This document shows, one piece after another, positions 1 through 6,042 of a stretch of 6,341 nucleotides of DNA. The stretch is taken from NCBI GenBank assembly GCA_955652925.1, contig CATPCO010000333.1:1-6341 (forward strand), written 5' to 3'. Under the pieces are notes generated by a model, which was not told the DNA's origin, searched no databases, and saw only the letters and a list, made by a program, of their open reading frames with translations. Each line of letters starts with the position of its first letter. Position 1 is the first letter of the stretch. The translations under genes and the position numbers were made by a program. Source of the DNA: an uncultured Xanthobacteraceae bacterium (lineage in GTDB: Bacteria > Pseudomonadota > Alphaproteobacteria > Rhizobiales > Xanthobacteraceae).

Positions 1-560
1 ACGATGTAGGGCTCGGGCTTGTAGTCCGGGCCAAAGTATTTCAGGTACATATCGGGGTATTTGTAGCCGGCGGATTCGTCGGGAAAGAAGCGCAGCGCCT
101 GGTGCACGCGCACGGCCCAGCTCACTTCTTCATCCACATAGGGCTCGATAAGCTGCGCGCCCCAATAGCCATGGTCGGCGCGGATGAAACCCGCTACCCC
201 GATGTCGTGCAGGAGACAAGCGAGCACCACCTTTTCCCCGTGTCCGGCCTTGCGCGCGAGTTTTGCACTCTGCAGGAGATGATTGATCGGCATGCCAGCG
301 AAACGGTATTTGAAGAAGTCGAGGAGCGTGGGCTTGTCCGGCATTTTCGGCAGCCGCGGATCGTCCCCCATGAGAAAGTACTTGCCGGGATTCTGCGCCA
401 TGAGCGCGGCGCCGCTTTCCATCTCGCGCGTGCCGTCGGCAAGGGTGAAGAGGAGCGATTTGGTTGCGATCTTCTCGTCGAGCTCCTTCATCATTCGCTC
501 TTCGAGCTCATCCGCCTGTTCCGATAACGTCAGTGGCCTTGATGCTGCCTGCGGTCCCAT
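1..560 (-). CDS. HD-domain protein, PhnZ/MIOX-like diiron oxygenase or phosphohydrolase (partial, C-terminus off the left edge)
   Basis: The minus strand is open from an ATG at 560 to the window edge: 186 full codons plus two bases, no stop. The start has a good ribosome site, GAGGAG at 573-568, seven bases upstream. Residues 1-35 are charged and probably helical. An HD core follows: His94 (PINHLL), His118-Asp119 (LLHDIG), His130 (ADHGYWG) and His153 (VHQALRFF). The order H...HD...H...H is the metal-ligand order of HD proteins; the two extra histidines after the HD pair fit the mixed-valent diiron oxygenases (PhnZ, myo-inositol oxygenase) and also dinuclear HD phosphohydrolases. The final Asp ligand should lie beyond the edge and cannot be checked. 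A Tyr-rich stretch (GYKYPDMYLKYFG, 165-177) follows. No signal peptide or membrane segment is seen, so it is probably cytoplasmic. It is transcribed divergently from the transport operon. HD assignment is firm; oxygenase versus hydrolase is open. Confidence 0.8.
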   Translation of the reverse strand, partial: MGPQAASRPLTLSEQADELEERMMKELDEKIATKSLLFTLADGTREMESGAALMAQNPGKYFLMGDDPRLPKMPDKPTLLDFFKYRFAGMPINHLLQSAKLARKAGHGEKVVLACLLHDIGVAGFIRADHGYWGAQLIEPYVDEEVSWAVRVHQALRFFPDESAGYKYPDMYLKYFGPDYKPEPYI

Positions 561-567
561 GGAATGA

Positions 568-573
568 CTCCTC
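568..573 (-). promoter_or_regulatory. Ribosome binding site of the HD-domain gene
   Basis: GAGGAG read on the minus strand, seven bases before the ATG at 560. It fixes the start of the HD-domain gene, which has no stop codon in the window to anchor it. Confidence 0.75.
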
Positions 574-671
574 GTGATGAAACCTCGTTTGACCGCCTGT
601 CTACACCGAAAACCCCGATGAAACCACAGCACCATGCACGTCCCGGCCTATGCGCAGGCCTGACCCTTGGT

Positions 672-730
672 CGTCATGCCCCGCTTCACGCTGGAATACC
701 GGGGCGCCCGCCTGCGCGGGCGATGTCGGC
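672..730. repeat. REP-like palindromic intergenic repeat, Rhizobiales type
   Basis: The element contains a perfect hairpin with a 7-bp stem, CGCCCGC (705-711) and GCGGGCG (716-722), around a four-base loop. Beside it is a 5-bp stem, CCCCG (679-683) and CGGGG (700-704). The near-palindromic ends are CGTCAT on the left and ATGTCG on the right. Read on the minus strand, the order 'CATCGCCCGCGCAGGCGGGC', then 'GGTATTCCAGCGTGAAGC', then 'GGGGCATGACG' is the pattern of the abundant 'CGTCATCGCCCGC...' intergenic repeats I recognise from Bradyrhizobium-like genomes. It ends about 20 bases before the ATPase start, so it is probably transcribed into, or just ahead of, the operon leader. Membership rests on recognition rather than a search. 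Confidence 0.65.
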
Positions 731-751
731 GAGGGCAAGGTGTGGCTGCTG

Positions 752-1507
752 ATGCCTCATATTGAAGTCTCCGACGTTTCTCTCGTCTACGACACGCCCT
801 CCGGGCCGGTATCGGCAGTGGAGAAGGTGAGCTTCAGCATCGAGGCTTCGGAGTTCCTCTGCATCGTCGGGCCCTCGGGCTGCGGAAAATCGACGCTGCT
901 CAATCTGATCGCCGGGTTCCTCGTTCCAAGCGGCGGACAAATCCGAATCGGCGGGAAAGCGGTCAGCGGGCGTGGGCTCGACCGCGGCGTGGTGTTCCAG
1001 GATTTCGCGCAGCTTTTCCCCTGGCGCACGGCGCTTGGAAATGTCTGTTTCGGGCTTGAAATGAAAGGGATCTCAAAGCCGGAGCGTCAAGACATTGCCA
1101 GGCGCCAGCTTGCGCTGGTCAAGCTCGAAAAATTCGCGCAATCCTATCCGCACCATCTCTCGGGCGGCATGCAGCAGCGGGTCGCCATCGCGCGGGCGCT
1201 CGCCTATAACCCCTCCGTCCTGCTGATGGACGAGCCGTTCGCGGCGCTTGATGCGCTTACCCGCGACGAGATGCAGCGGCTGCTCGCGGACGTCTGGCGG
1301 GAAACACGCAAAACCGTGGTGTACGTGACCCACAACGTGGCCGAGGCGGTCTATCTGGCGGACCGCGTAATCGTCATGACGCCGCATCCCGGAAGAATGA
1401 AATCCGAGCTCTCCATTGCTCTTGCGCGGCCCCGGGATTCGCTCAGCGTAGAATTTCTGAACTATCAGAAAACGCTGTTGCGTCAGCTCGGTCAGGAAAC
1501 AAAATGA
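752..1507 (+). CDS. ABC transporter ATP-binding protein, NitT/TauT (SsuB/TauB-like) family
   Basis: A 251-residue cytoplasmic ATPase that would power import of a small organic or anionic substrate. All ABC motifs are present: Walker A GPSGCGKS at 40-47, Q-loop Gln83 within VFQDFAQLFPW, signature LSGGMQQR at 136-143, Walker B VLLMDE at 156-161, and switch His194 in VTHNVAEA. The LFPW after the Q-loop and THNVAEAVYLADRV are typical of the nitrate/sulfonate/taurine group, and the length is usual. The frame is open upstream to an ATG at 650, but that stretch is a low-complexity translation of the REP-like repeat, so I chose the ATG at 752, where the conserved domain begins (PHIEVSDVSLVYD). A weak AAGGTG at 737-742 stands nine bases before it. 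It is the first gene of the operon; its stop overlaps the next start as ATGA. No cognate permease is present. Confidence 0.93.
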   Translation: MPHIEVSDVSLVYDTPSGPVSAVEKVSFSIEASEFLCIVGPSGCGKSTLLNLIAGFLVPSGGQIRIGGKAVSGRGLDRGVVFQDFAQLFPWRTALGNVCFGLEMKGISKPERQDIARRQLALVKLEKFAQSYPHHLSGGMQQRVAIARALAYNPSVLLMDEPFAALDALTRDEMQRLLADVWRETRKTVVYVTHNVAEAVYLADRVIVMTPHPGRMKSELSIALARPRDSLSVEFLNYQKTLLRQLGQETK

Positions 1508-2484
1508 GGCAAAGCATGATGCCTCGTATTAGGACACTGTGCTGTGCACTCGCATTCATCGCGGTTGCAGGCAGTAGCCAGGGCGAGGAGGCCTATCCCA
1601 CAAGGCCGATCCGGCTGGTGGTGGGCTTCGGCGCGGGCGGCCCGACCGATATTCCGGCGCGCTTCGTTGCGGAAAAGCTCGGCGAGGCGCTCGGCCAACG
1701 CGTGGTGGTCGAAAACAAGCCAGCCGCTGCCGGCATGATCGCTGCGCGCGATGTGATCGCTCAGCCGAGGGACGGCTACAACCTGCTCCTGTGCACTCAT
1801 TTCGAGGCGATCAATACGGCGGTCTACCAGCACGCCCAGTTCAAGCTCGACGATCTCGCCCCGATCTCACTGATTGCCAAATATTATTATGGGCTTGCGC
1901 TCGCAAATTCGGTTCCCGCCAGTGATTTCGATTCGTTCATCCAGTATGCCAAAGCCCGTCCCGGTGAGCTGGCCTATGCCACCATCGGCGCGGGATCTGC
2001 GCAGGAGATCCTCGCGCGGCAGTTGGGAAAGCTCACCGGGATCAGCATGAACCGCGTGCCGTTCCGCGGCGGCGCCCAGGTGGTGCAGGAACTGATCGCC
2101 GGGCGTGTGCAGTTCTATGTCTCGCCGACGCTCGCGATCGTGCCGCAATACGAAGCAAAGCAGCTCAAGATCCTGGCGGTGTCCGCACCCGAGCGGTTGA
2201 AGAATCTGCCGCAGGTGCCGACCCTGACCGAGCGGGGCATCAATTTCGTGCGCTTCGGCTGGCTCGGTGTGTGTGCCGGCGCGGGCACGCCGCAGCCGAT
2301 TATTGATTCGCTCAACCGGCACATCGGCGCGATCGTGGGCAGTCCCGAGTATCACGCCATGATCGAGAAAGCAGGCTCGATCGCAGTTTCATCGCGGCCG
2401 GAAGAACTCGGCAAAGTCATGCGCGAAACCTACGAAGACGCCGAGGCGAGCATCCGCGAGTTCGGCCTCCAGCAGGAGCAGTGA
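1504..2484 (+). CDS. Tripartite tricarboxylate transporter substrate-binding protein (TctC/Bug family)
   Basis: A 326-residue periplasmic solute-binding protein of the Bug family, which typically binds carboxylates or related small acids. The N-terminus is a Sec-type signal peptide with a hydrophobic core (TLCCALAFIAVAG, 11-23), probably cleaved near residues 24-28. Family hallmarks follow: YPTRPIRLVVGFGAGG at 31-46 with PTDI after it, VENKPAAAG at 69-77 (usual VENKPGAGG), LAPISLIA at 118-125, VPFRGG at 185-190 and LAVSAPERLKNLPQVPT at 224-240. Length is normal. The start ATG overlaps the ATPase stop (ATGA), with AGGA at 1494-1497 six bases before it, suggesting translational coupling; in-frame ATGs at 1516 and 1519 are alternatives that keep the signal peptide. 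Bug proteins normally partner TctA/TctB or act as orphan binders. Here it sits between an ABC ATPase and an ABC-type binding protein, where a permease would be expected. The ligand cannot be inferred. Confidence 0.92.
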   Translation: MRQSMMPRIRTLCCALAFIAVAGSSQGEEAYPTRPIRLVVGFGAGGPTDIPARFVAEKLGEALGQRVVVENKPAAAGMIAARDVIAQPRDGYNLLLCTHFEAINTAVYQHAQFKLDDLAPISLIAKYYYGLALANSVPASDFDSFIQYAKARPGELAYATIGAGSAQEILARQLGKLTGISMNRVPFRGGAQVVQELIAGRVQFYVSPTLAIVPQYEAKQLKILAVSAPERLKNLPQVPTLTERGINFVRFGWLGVCAGAGTPQPIIDSLNRHIGAIVGSPEYHAMIEKAGSIAVSSRPEELGKVMRETYEDAEASIREFGLQQEQ

Positions 2485-2515
2485 AAGGCGGCGGGCAAAA
2501 AGCAGAGGAACGACA

Positions 2516-3487
2516 ATGAGGAAAATCACGCGACGAAACTATCTGGCGGGAAGCCTTGCGGCGCTGGGTGCGGGTGCCGTGTCGCCTGCCTTCGCGCTCG
2601 ATACCGTGCGTCAGGGCTATCAAACCAACATCTGGGGCATGCCGACCTATTATCTGCTCAAATCAGGGCTGCTTGAGAAGCATGGCGTGAAATTCGAGGA
2701 ATTCGCCGTGCCCTCCGGCAATCTCACTATGCAGCAGATGGTCGCGCGCCAGGTCGACCTCGGCACCTATGCCGGCCAGTCCTTCATCATCGGTCATGAC
2801 AAGGGGGGCCTCGTAATCATCGCCCAGATCGAGACGGTCGGCAAAACCGCGCAGATCGTCGTGCGCAAGGACCTCAACGCCAGCAAGGTTGCAGATCTCA
2901 GGGGCTTGAAGGTTGCCAATCAGACCGGCTCTTCGGTGGGCAATATCTTCGTGGACATCATCGCGCCCGCGGCCGGTCTCAAGAAAGGGGATTTCCAGGA
3001 AGTGCGCATGGACGTCAACAATATGATTGCCGCCATGGCGGCAAAAACCGTCGACGCCATGGTCAATGTCGAGCCCTATAACGAAATCGCGGTGGCGGAT
3101 GGGATCGGCACATCCATCATGGATTTTTCGGGCGTCGACAAGATGCCCGTGTTCATGGCGGCAACGCCCGATTTCGTGGAGAAGAGCGCCGATACGGTTG
3201 TGGCTTATCTCAAGGCCTGGCAGGACGCGGCAGCCGGATTCAAGAACAATCCGGGCAAAGTTGCCGATGTGATCTACTCGTTCTACGCGTCCAAGGGCTA
3301 CAACATGTCGCGCGACGCCTTCGTCAAGGCGCTCGCGCGCGTGGAGGTTAGCCCCGGCTTTCCCTCCGATATCGCGACCAATCTGCAGCGCGACGCCGAG
3401 GTTCTCTTGCGCGAGAAAAAGATTTCAGCCATTCCCGACTGGAAGAGGGCGCTGCGTCCGGACCTGTGGGCGAAGGCGAGTTCTTGA
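2516..3487 (+). CDS. ABC transporter substrate-binding protein, NitT/TauT (SsuA/TauA/NMT1-like), Tat-exported
   Basis: A 323-residue periplasmic binding protein and the likely partner of the ATPase at 752-1507. The N-terminus carries a twin-arginine signal: TRRNYL at 5-10, a hydrophobic stretch AGSLAALGAGAV (11-22), and a probable cleavage after AFA (25-27). The mature part follows the NMT1/SsuA layout: VRQGYQTNIWGMPTYYLLKS near the start, a GLLEKHGVKFEEF segment (51-63), Gln/Met-rich MQQMVARQVDLGTYAGQS (72-89), DLRGLKVANQTGSSVGN (127-143) at the hinge, and VDAMVNVEPY (179-188). The ribosome site AGAGGA at 2504-2509 lies six bases before the ATG. It follows the Bug gene by 31 bases and precedes the LVIVD gene by 15, so all are probably one transcript. 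The ligand is unknown; this family includes binders of nitrate, sulfonates, pyrimidine precursors and aromatic acids. Confidence 0.9.
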   Translation: MRKITRRNYLAGSLAALGAGAVSPAFALDTVRQGYQTNIWGMPTYYLLKSGLLEKHGVKFEEFAVPSGNLTMQQMVARQVDLGTYAGQSFIIGHDKGGLVIIAQIETVGKTAQIVVRKDLNASKVADLRGLKVANQTGSSVGNIFVDIIAPAAGLKKGDFQEVRMDVNNMIAAMAAKTVDAMVNVEPYNEIAVADGIGTSIMDFSGVDKMPVFMAATPDFVEKSADTVVAYLKAWQDAAAGFKNNPGKVADVIYSFYASKGYNMSRDAFVKALARVEVSPGFPSDIATNLQRDAEVLLREKKISAIPDWKRALRPDLWAKASS

Positions 3488-3502
3488 GCAAAGGAGCACG
3501 AA

Positions 3503-4747
3503 ATGGCCGTTGCCGAACAAAGTCCAACGCAGTCCGGCTCGTACCAGCCTGTCACCTGGAATTTCAAGCTCATCGCGCAACACGCACTTGATGGCTTTGG
3601 CGGCATGGGCGAGGGCATGTCGATCCAGATCGCGGCCGACGGCCGCCGCATCCTGTGGCTGGCGCATGAGAGCGCGCCGAAGAATTTCACCGCCGTCGAT
3701 GTGTCCGATCCACGCAAGCCCAAGGTGATCGTCCAGACCGATCTGCCGCAAGCCTATATGCGGTCGAACTCGCTCGAGACCTGCGGCAACCTCATGGCGG
3801 TTGCCTACCAGACGCAGAAGAAAGGGCTTGAGCCCGCGGGTTTTGAGCTGTTCGATATCAGCGTGCCGGAGAAGCCGAAGTCCATTTCCTTCTTCGACTG
3901 CTCGGGACCGACCTCGCGCGGCGTGCATCAGCTCTGGTTCTGCGACGGCGAATATGTGCACACCGCCTCCGGCGCGCCCGATTTCGTGCCGACGCATCCG
4001 CTCGACGACCAGTTCTATCGCTGCATCGATGTGCGCAATCCGTCAAAGCCGGTCGAGATCGGCCGCTGGTGGATGCCCGGCACGCGCCAGGGTGACAACG
4101 TGATGCCGCCACCGCGCCATCCGTTGGACAAGGGTCATCGCGCGCACAACACCAATGTCTATCCGCAGCGCGGCGATCGCTGCTATCTCGCCTATATCGA
4201 CGGCGGCATGTTCGTGCTTGACATTTCCGACAAGGCCAATCCGAAGCGGGTGACGCAGTGGACGAACTCGCCGCCCTATACCGGCTTCATGCACACCGTG
4301 GTGCCGCTGTTCGACCGCGGGCTCATGCTGGTGACCGACGAGTCCACGGAGAACAATGCCAAGGATTGGCCGAAGCTGATCTGGGTGCTGGACGCGCGGG
4401 ATGAGAACAATCTGGTGCCGATTGCGACCTGCCCCATGCCCGATCACAAGGTCTATGCGGCGGCCGGGCGGTTCGGCGCGCATAATATCCACGAGAACGT
4501 TCCGTTGCCGACGGCGTGGCAGTCGGACCAGATCGTGCTTGGCACGTTCTTCAACGGAGGGCTACGCGCCTACGACATCTCCAATCCGTACCAGCCGAAG
4601 GAAGCCGGAGTATTCATTCCGCCGGCGCCGCCCCTGGCGCCGACCGGCACCATTCAACTCAACGACGTGTTCGTGGACGAGCGCGAGATCGTCTACACCG
4701 TGGATCGTCACGTGGGCGGGCTCTACATCCTGGAAATGGAATTTTGA
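3503..4747 (+). CDS. LVIVD-repeat beta-propeller protein, function unknown
   Basis: A 414-residue protein with no signal peptide, so probably cytoplasmic. It has six spaced copies of the LVIVD-type motif, a hydrophobic strand, D-[IVA]-x-[DN], then a Pro/Lys turn: around VDVSDPRKPK (65-74), FDISVPEKPK (117-126), IDVRNPSKPV (175-184), LDISDKANPK (239-248), LDARDENNLV (296-305) and YDISNPYQPK (357-366). The spacing of about 50-65 residues matches one propeller blade each, predicting six or seven blades. Histidines recur between the motifs: H55, H142 (GVHQLW), H212 and H215 (GHRAHNTN), H264 (FMHTVV), H327 and H330 (GAHNIHEN), H403 (DRHVGG). These recall the axial metal histidines of other propeller enzymes such as SELENBP1 methanethiol oxidase and carotenoid oxygenases; that is a comparison, not a demonstrated homology. 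AAGGAG at 3491-3496 is an ideal ribosome site six bases before the ATG. It is the last gene of the transport operon. No reaction is known to me. Confidence 0.85.
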   Translation: MAVAEQSPTQSGSYQPVTWNFKLIAQHALDGFGGMGEGMSIQIAADGRRILWLAHESAPKNFTAVDVSDPRKPKVIVQTDLPQAYMRSNSLETCGNLMAVAYQTQKKGLEPAGFELFDISVPEKPKSISFFDCSGPTSRGVHQLWFCDGEYVHTASGAPDFVPTHPLDDQFYRCIDVRNPSKPVEIGRWWMPGTRQGDNVMPPPRHPLDKGHRAHNTNVYPQRGDRCYLAYIDGGMFVLDISDKANPKRVTQWTNSPPYTGFMHTVVPLFDRGLMLVTDESTENNAKDWPKLIWVLDARDENNLVPIATCPMPDHKVYAAAGRFGAHNIHENVPLPTAWQSDQIVLGTFFNGGLRAYDISNPYQPKEAGVFIPPAPPLAPTGTIQLNDVFVDEREIVYTVDRHVGGLYILEMEF

Positions 4748-4892
4748 ACAGGCATAATTCTCCCTCATGCTCCACGCAGGCGGGCCACCCTTGTAGGTTG
4801 GGTCGAGCTCTGGCGAGACCCAACGCACTCTCGTCACAGTGTTGGGTCTCGCCAGCGCTCGACCCAACCTACGTTGTCCGCTTGCGCGCACG
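4748..4892. other. Intergenic region with long inverted repeat
   Basis: These 145 bases separate the LVIVD gene from the CobW gene. Their main content is the inverted repeat at 4793-4872. No promoter or T-tract terminator is recognisable in the remaining short flanks. If the hairpin is an effective stop or a stability element, it would end the transport operon here. Confidence 0.6.
4793..4872. repeat. Long inverted repeat: two head-to-head copies of a GTAGGTTGGGTC...GACCCAAC element
   Basis: Arms 4793-4824 and 4841-4872 are complementary at 31 of 32 positions; the only mismatch is T4809 against C4856. The loop between them is 16 bases. Each arm is itself a smaller palindrome, GTTGGGTC...GACCCAAC (4797-4804 with 4817-4824; 4841-4848 with 4861-4868), so the DNA can form one long stem or two short hairpins. 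The outer ends read GTAGGTTGGGTCGAGC and its exact complement. I recognise 'GTAGGTTGGGT' elements as a dispersed intergenic family in Rhizobiales and other proteobacteria. There is no T-run after either side, so it is not a classical intrinsic terminator, though such a stem in RNA could stall polymerase or block decay of the upstream message. Confidence 0.85.
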
Positions 4893-5957
4893 ATGACGAC
4901 GCAGGGGGAACAAGGAACACGGTTGCTCGATCTCTTTCCCTCGCGAGACGCGGGACCATTCGGGCGCAGGCTCAAGCAGGCCCGCGGCGCGCGTATTCCG
5001 GTGACCATCATTACCGGCTTTCTCGGCGCGGGAAAGACGACGCTCCTGCGCCGTTTTCTGGCCACGCCGGAAGGTGAAGGCACGGCCGTCGTCGTCAATG
5101 AATTCGGCAACGTCGGCATCGATGACGCGCTTCTTCGCAGCAGCAGCGATCAGGTCACGCTTCTCGGCAACGGATGCCTGTGCTGCACCACGCGCACCGA
5201 TCTGCAAGTGACGCTGCGCACACTCATTGCGGAGCGCGACCAAGGCAAGGTGCTGCCGTTCCGGCGCATCGTGATCGAGACCAGCGGGCTCGCCGATCCC
5301 GGGCCGATCCTGCAGACATTCGCGACCGACCGCGCGTTGGGCGGCGAGTTTCATGTCGAGGTGCTCGCGACCGTGATCGATGCCGCCAGCGGACCGCACA
5401 CGCTCGATTGGGCGGCGGAAGCGAGAAAGCAGGTCATTCTCGCCGACCGTCTGATCGTCTCGAAGACCGACATCGCCAACAGCGGCGTCGTTGATCGACT
5501 TAAGCAGCAACTGCGCCTGCTCAATCCGCGCGCCGATATTCACACCGCGATCGAGGGCGCCCTCGATGCGCGCGTGCTCATCGCGCCCGGCGAGCCGGCT
5601 TGCGGCTATCTTGCGGAAGCCGCGCATAGCGACGGCATCGCGAGCTTTGTCATCATGCAAGACGATCCATTGCCCTGGAATGTGTTTGCGCGTGCCATGG
5701 AGACGCTCATTACGCTACGCGGTCCCGATCTCCTGCGGGTGAAAGGATTCCTCAACGTGGAGGGCTGCCGCGGGCCGGTCCTGGTTCAGATCGTGCAGCA
5801 CCTCTCGCATCCGCCGGTCGAGCTTGCGGCTTGGCCCGGCGAGCCGCGCGCGACGCGTCTTGTCTTCATTACCCGTCACATTCGCGAGAGCCAGGTGCGC
5901 AACCTGCTTGCCTGCGTATGTTCTTTGGCGGAACAATCCGGCGCAGCGGTGCTTTGA
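4893..5957 (+). CDS. CobW/COG0523-family GTP-binding metallochaperone
   Basis: A 354-residue cytoplasmic G3E GTPase. Proteins of this family bind Zn, Co or Fe through a CxCC motif and pass metal to client enzymes in a GTP-dependent way. Visible motifs: Walker A GFLGAGKTT at 42-50, NEFG at 69-72, metal motif GCLCC at 94-98 (Cys95, Cys97, Cys98), ETSGLADP at 129-136, and SKTD at 190-193 in the NKxD guanine-specificity position (Ser replaces Asn, as in some relatives). The C-terminal domain (about 249-335) has LLRVKGFLNVEG and a final strand TRLVFITRHI, as in CobW_C. No histidine-rich metal loop is present. The frame is open to a GTG at 4839, but that lies inside the repeat; the first ATG is 4893, with no clear ribosome site. 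An in-frame TTG at 4923 has AAGGA six bases upstream and may be the true start. The neighbouring molybdenum hydroxylase and HD protein are possible clients, by context only. Confidence 0.9.
   Translation: MTTQGEQGTRLLDLFPSRDAGPFGRRLKQARGARIPVTIITGFLGAGKTTLLRRFLATPEGEGTAVVVNEFGNVGIDDALLRSSSDQVTLLGNGCLCCTTRTDLQVTLRTLIAERDQGKVLPFRRIVIETSGLADPGPILQTFATDRALGGEFHVEVLATVIDAASGPHTLDWAAEARKQVILADRLIVSKTDIANSGVVDRLKQQLRLLNPRADIHTAIEGALDARVLIAPGEPACGYLAEAAHSDGIASFVIMQDDPLPWNVFARAMETLITLRGPDLLRVKGFLNVEGCRGPVLVQIVQHLSHPPVELAAWPGEPRATRLVFITRHIRESQVRNLLACVCSLAEQSGAAVL
4912..4916 (+). promoter_or_regulatory. Candidate ribosome binding site for an alternative TTG start of the CobW gene
   Basis: AAGGA lies six bases before an in-frame TTG at 4923. 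The ATG at 4893 has no comparable site. The TTG start would drop ten residues, all before the conserved GTPase domain, so function would not be affected. Confidence 0.35.
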
Positions 5958-5974
5958 AGGTTCACCAGCAGCGC

Positions 5975-6007
5975 GTTGGGTCTCGCAGGGGGCTCGACCC
6001 AACCTAC
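5975..6007 (+). repeat. Third copy of the GTTGGGTC...GACCCAACCTAC element
   Basis: The first 12 bases (GTTGGGTCTCGC) and last 16 bases (GCTCGACCCAACCTAC) are identical to the arm at 4841-4872 in the same orientation; only the loop differs, with one extra base. An 8-bp stem GTTGGGTC (5975-5982) with GACCCAAC (5996-6003) can form. It begins 17 bases after the CobW stop and ends 35 bases before the iron-sulfur subunit start, filling much of the 85-base gap. It is a single copy, not the head-to-head pair seen upstream. Confidence 0.85.
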
Positions 6008-6042
6008 CGTTCTACCGTTCCAACATTGGGGAAAGCGCGGCG

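Larger units (their letters stand above)
561..751. other. Divergent intergenic region
   Basis: These 191 bases separate the leftward HD-domain gene from the rightward transport operon and must carry promoters for both unless they lie inside a coding region. The left part (574-644) has no repeat. A small hairpin, GGCCT/AGGCC at 645-649 and 656-660, precedes the REP-like element at about 672-730. A TTGACC at 589-594 resembles a -35 box, but no matching -10 box stands at the usual distance. I could not identify a convincing promoter or operator. Confidence 0.6.

Noticed and set aside
102..527. Plus-strand open frame of 141 codons
   Set aside because: It is antisense to the HD-domain gene, which has the ribosome site, the HD motifs and an uninterrupted frame to the window edge.
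589..617. TTGACC as a -35 promoter element for the transport operon
   Set aside because: At 16-18 bases downstream there is only C-rich sequence with no -10-like hexamer.
3425..3997. Minus-strand open frame of 190 codons across the SBP/LVIVD junction
   Set aside because: It overlaps two well-supported plus-strand genes, spans their short gap, and shows no domain.
4793..4890. Rho-independent terminator after the LVIVD gene
   Set aside because: The stem is strong, but no run of T follows on either strand. It is annotated as a repeat, with termination left as a possibility.
4869..5660. Minus-strand open frame of 263 codons
   Set aside because: It is antisense to the CobW gene, whose GTPase motifs are complete. 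The translation is Arg/Ala-rich with no recognisable domain, as expected from GC-rich antisense frames.
4793..6007. CRISPR array from the repeated GTTGGGTC elements
   Set aside because: There are only three copies, in mixed orientation and separated by 16 bases and by a whole gene. There is no regular spacer pattern and there are no cas genes.
4793..6007. Insertion sequence or composite transposon ends around cobW
   Set aside because: No transposase is encoded between the repeats and no flanking target duplication is visible. The repeats look like dispersed intergenic elements.
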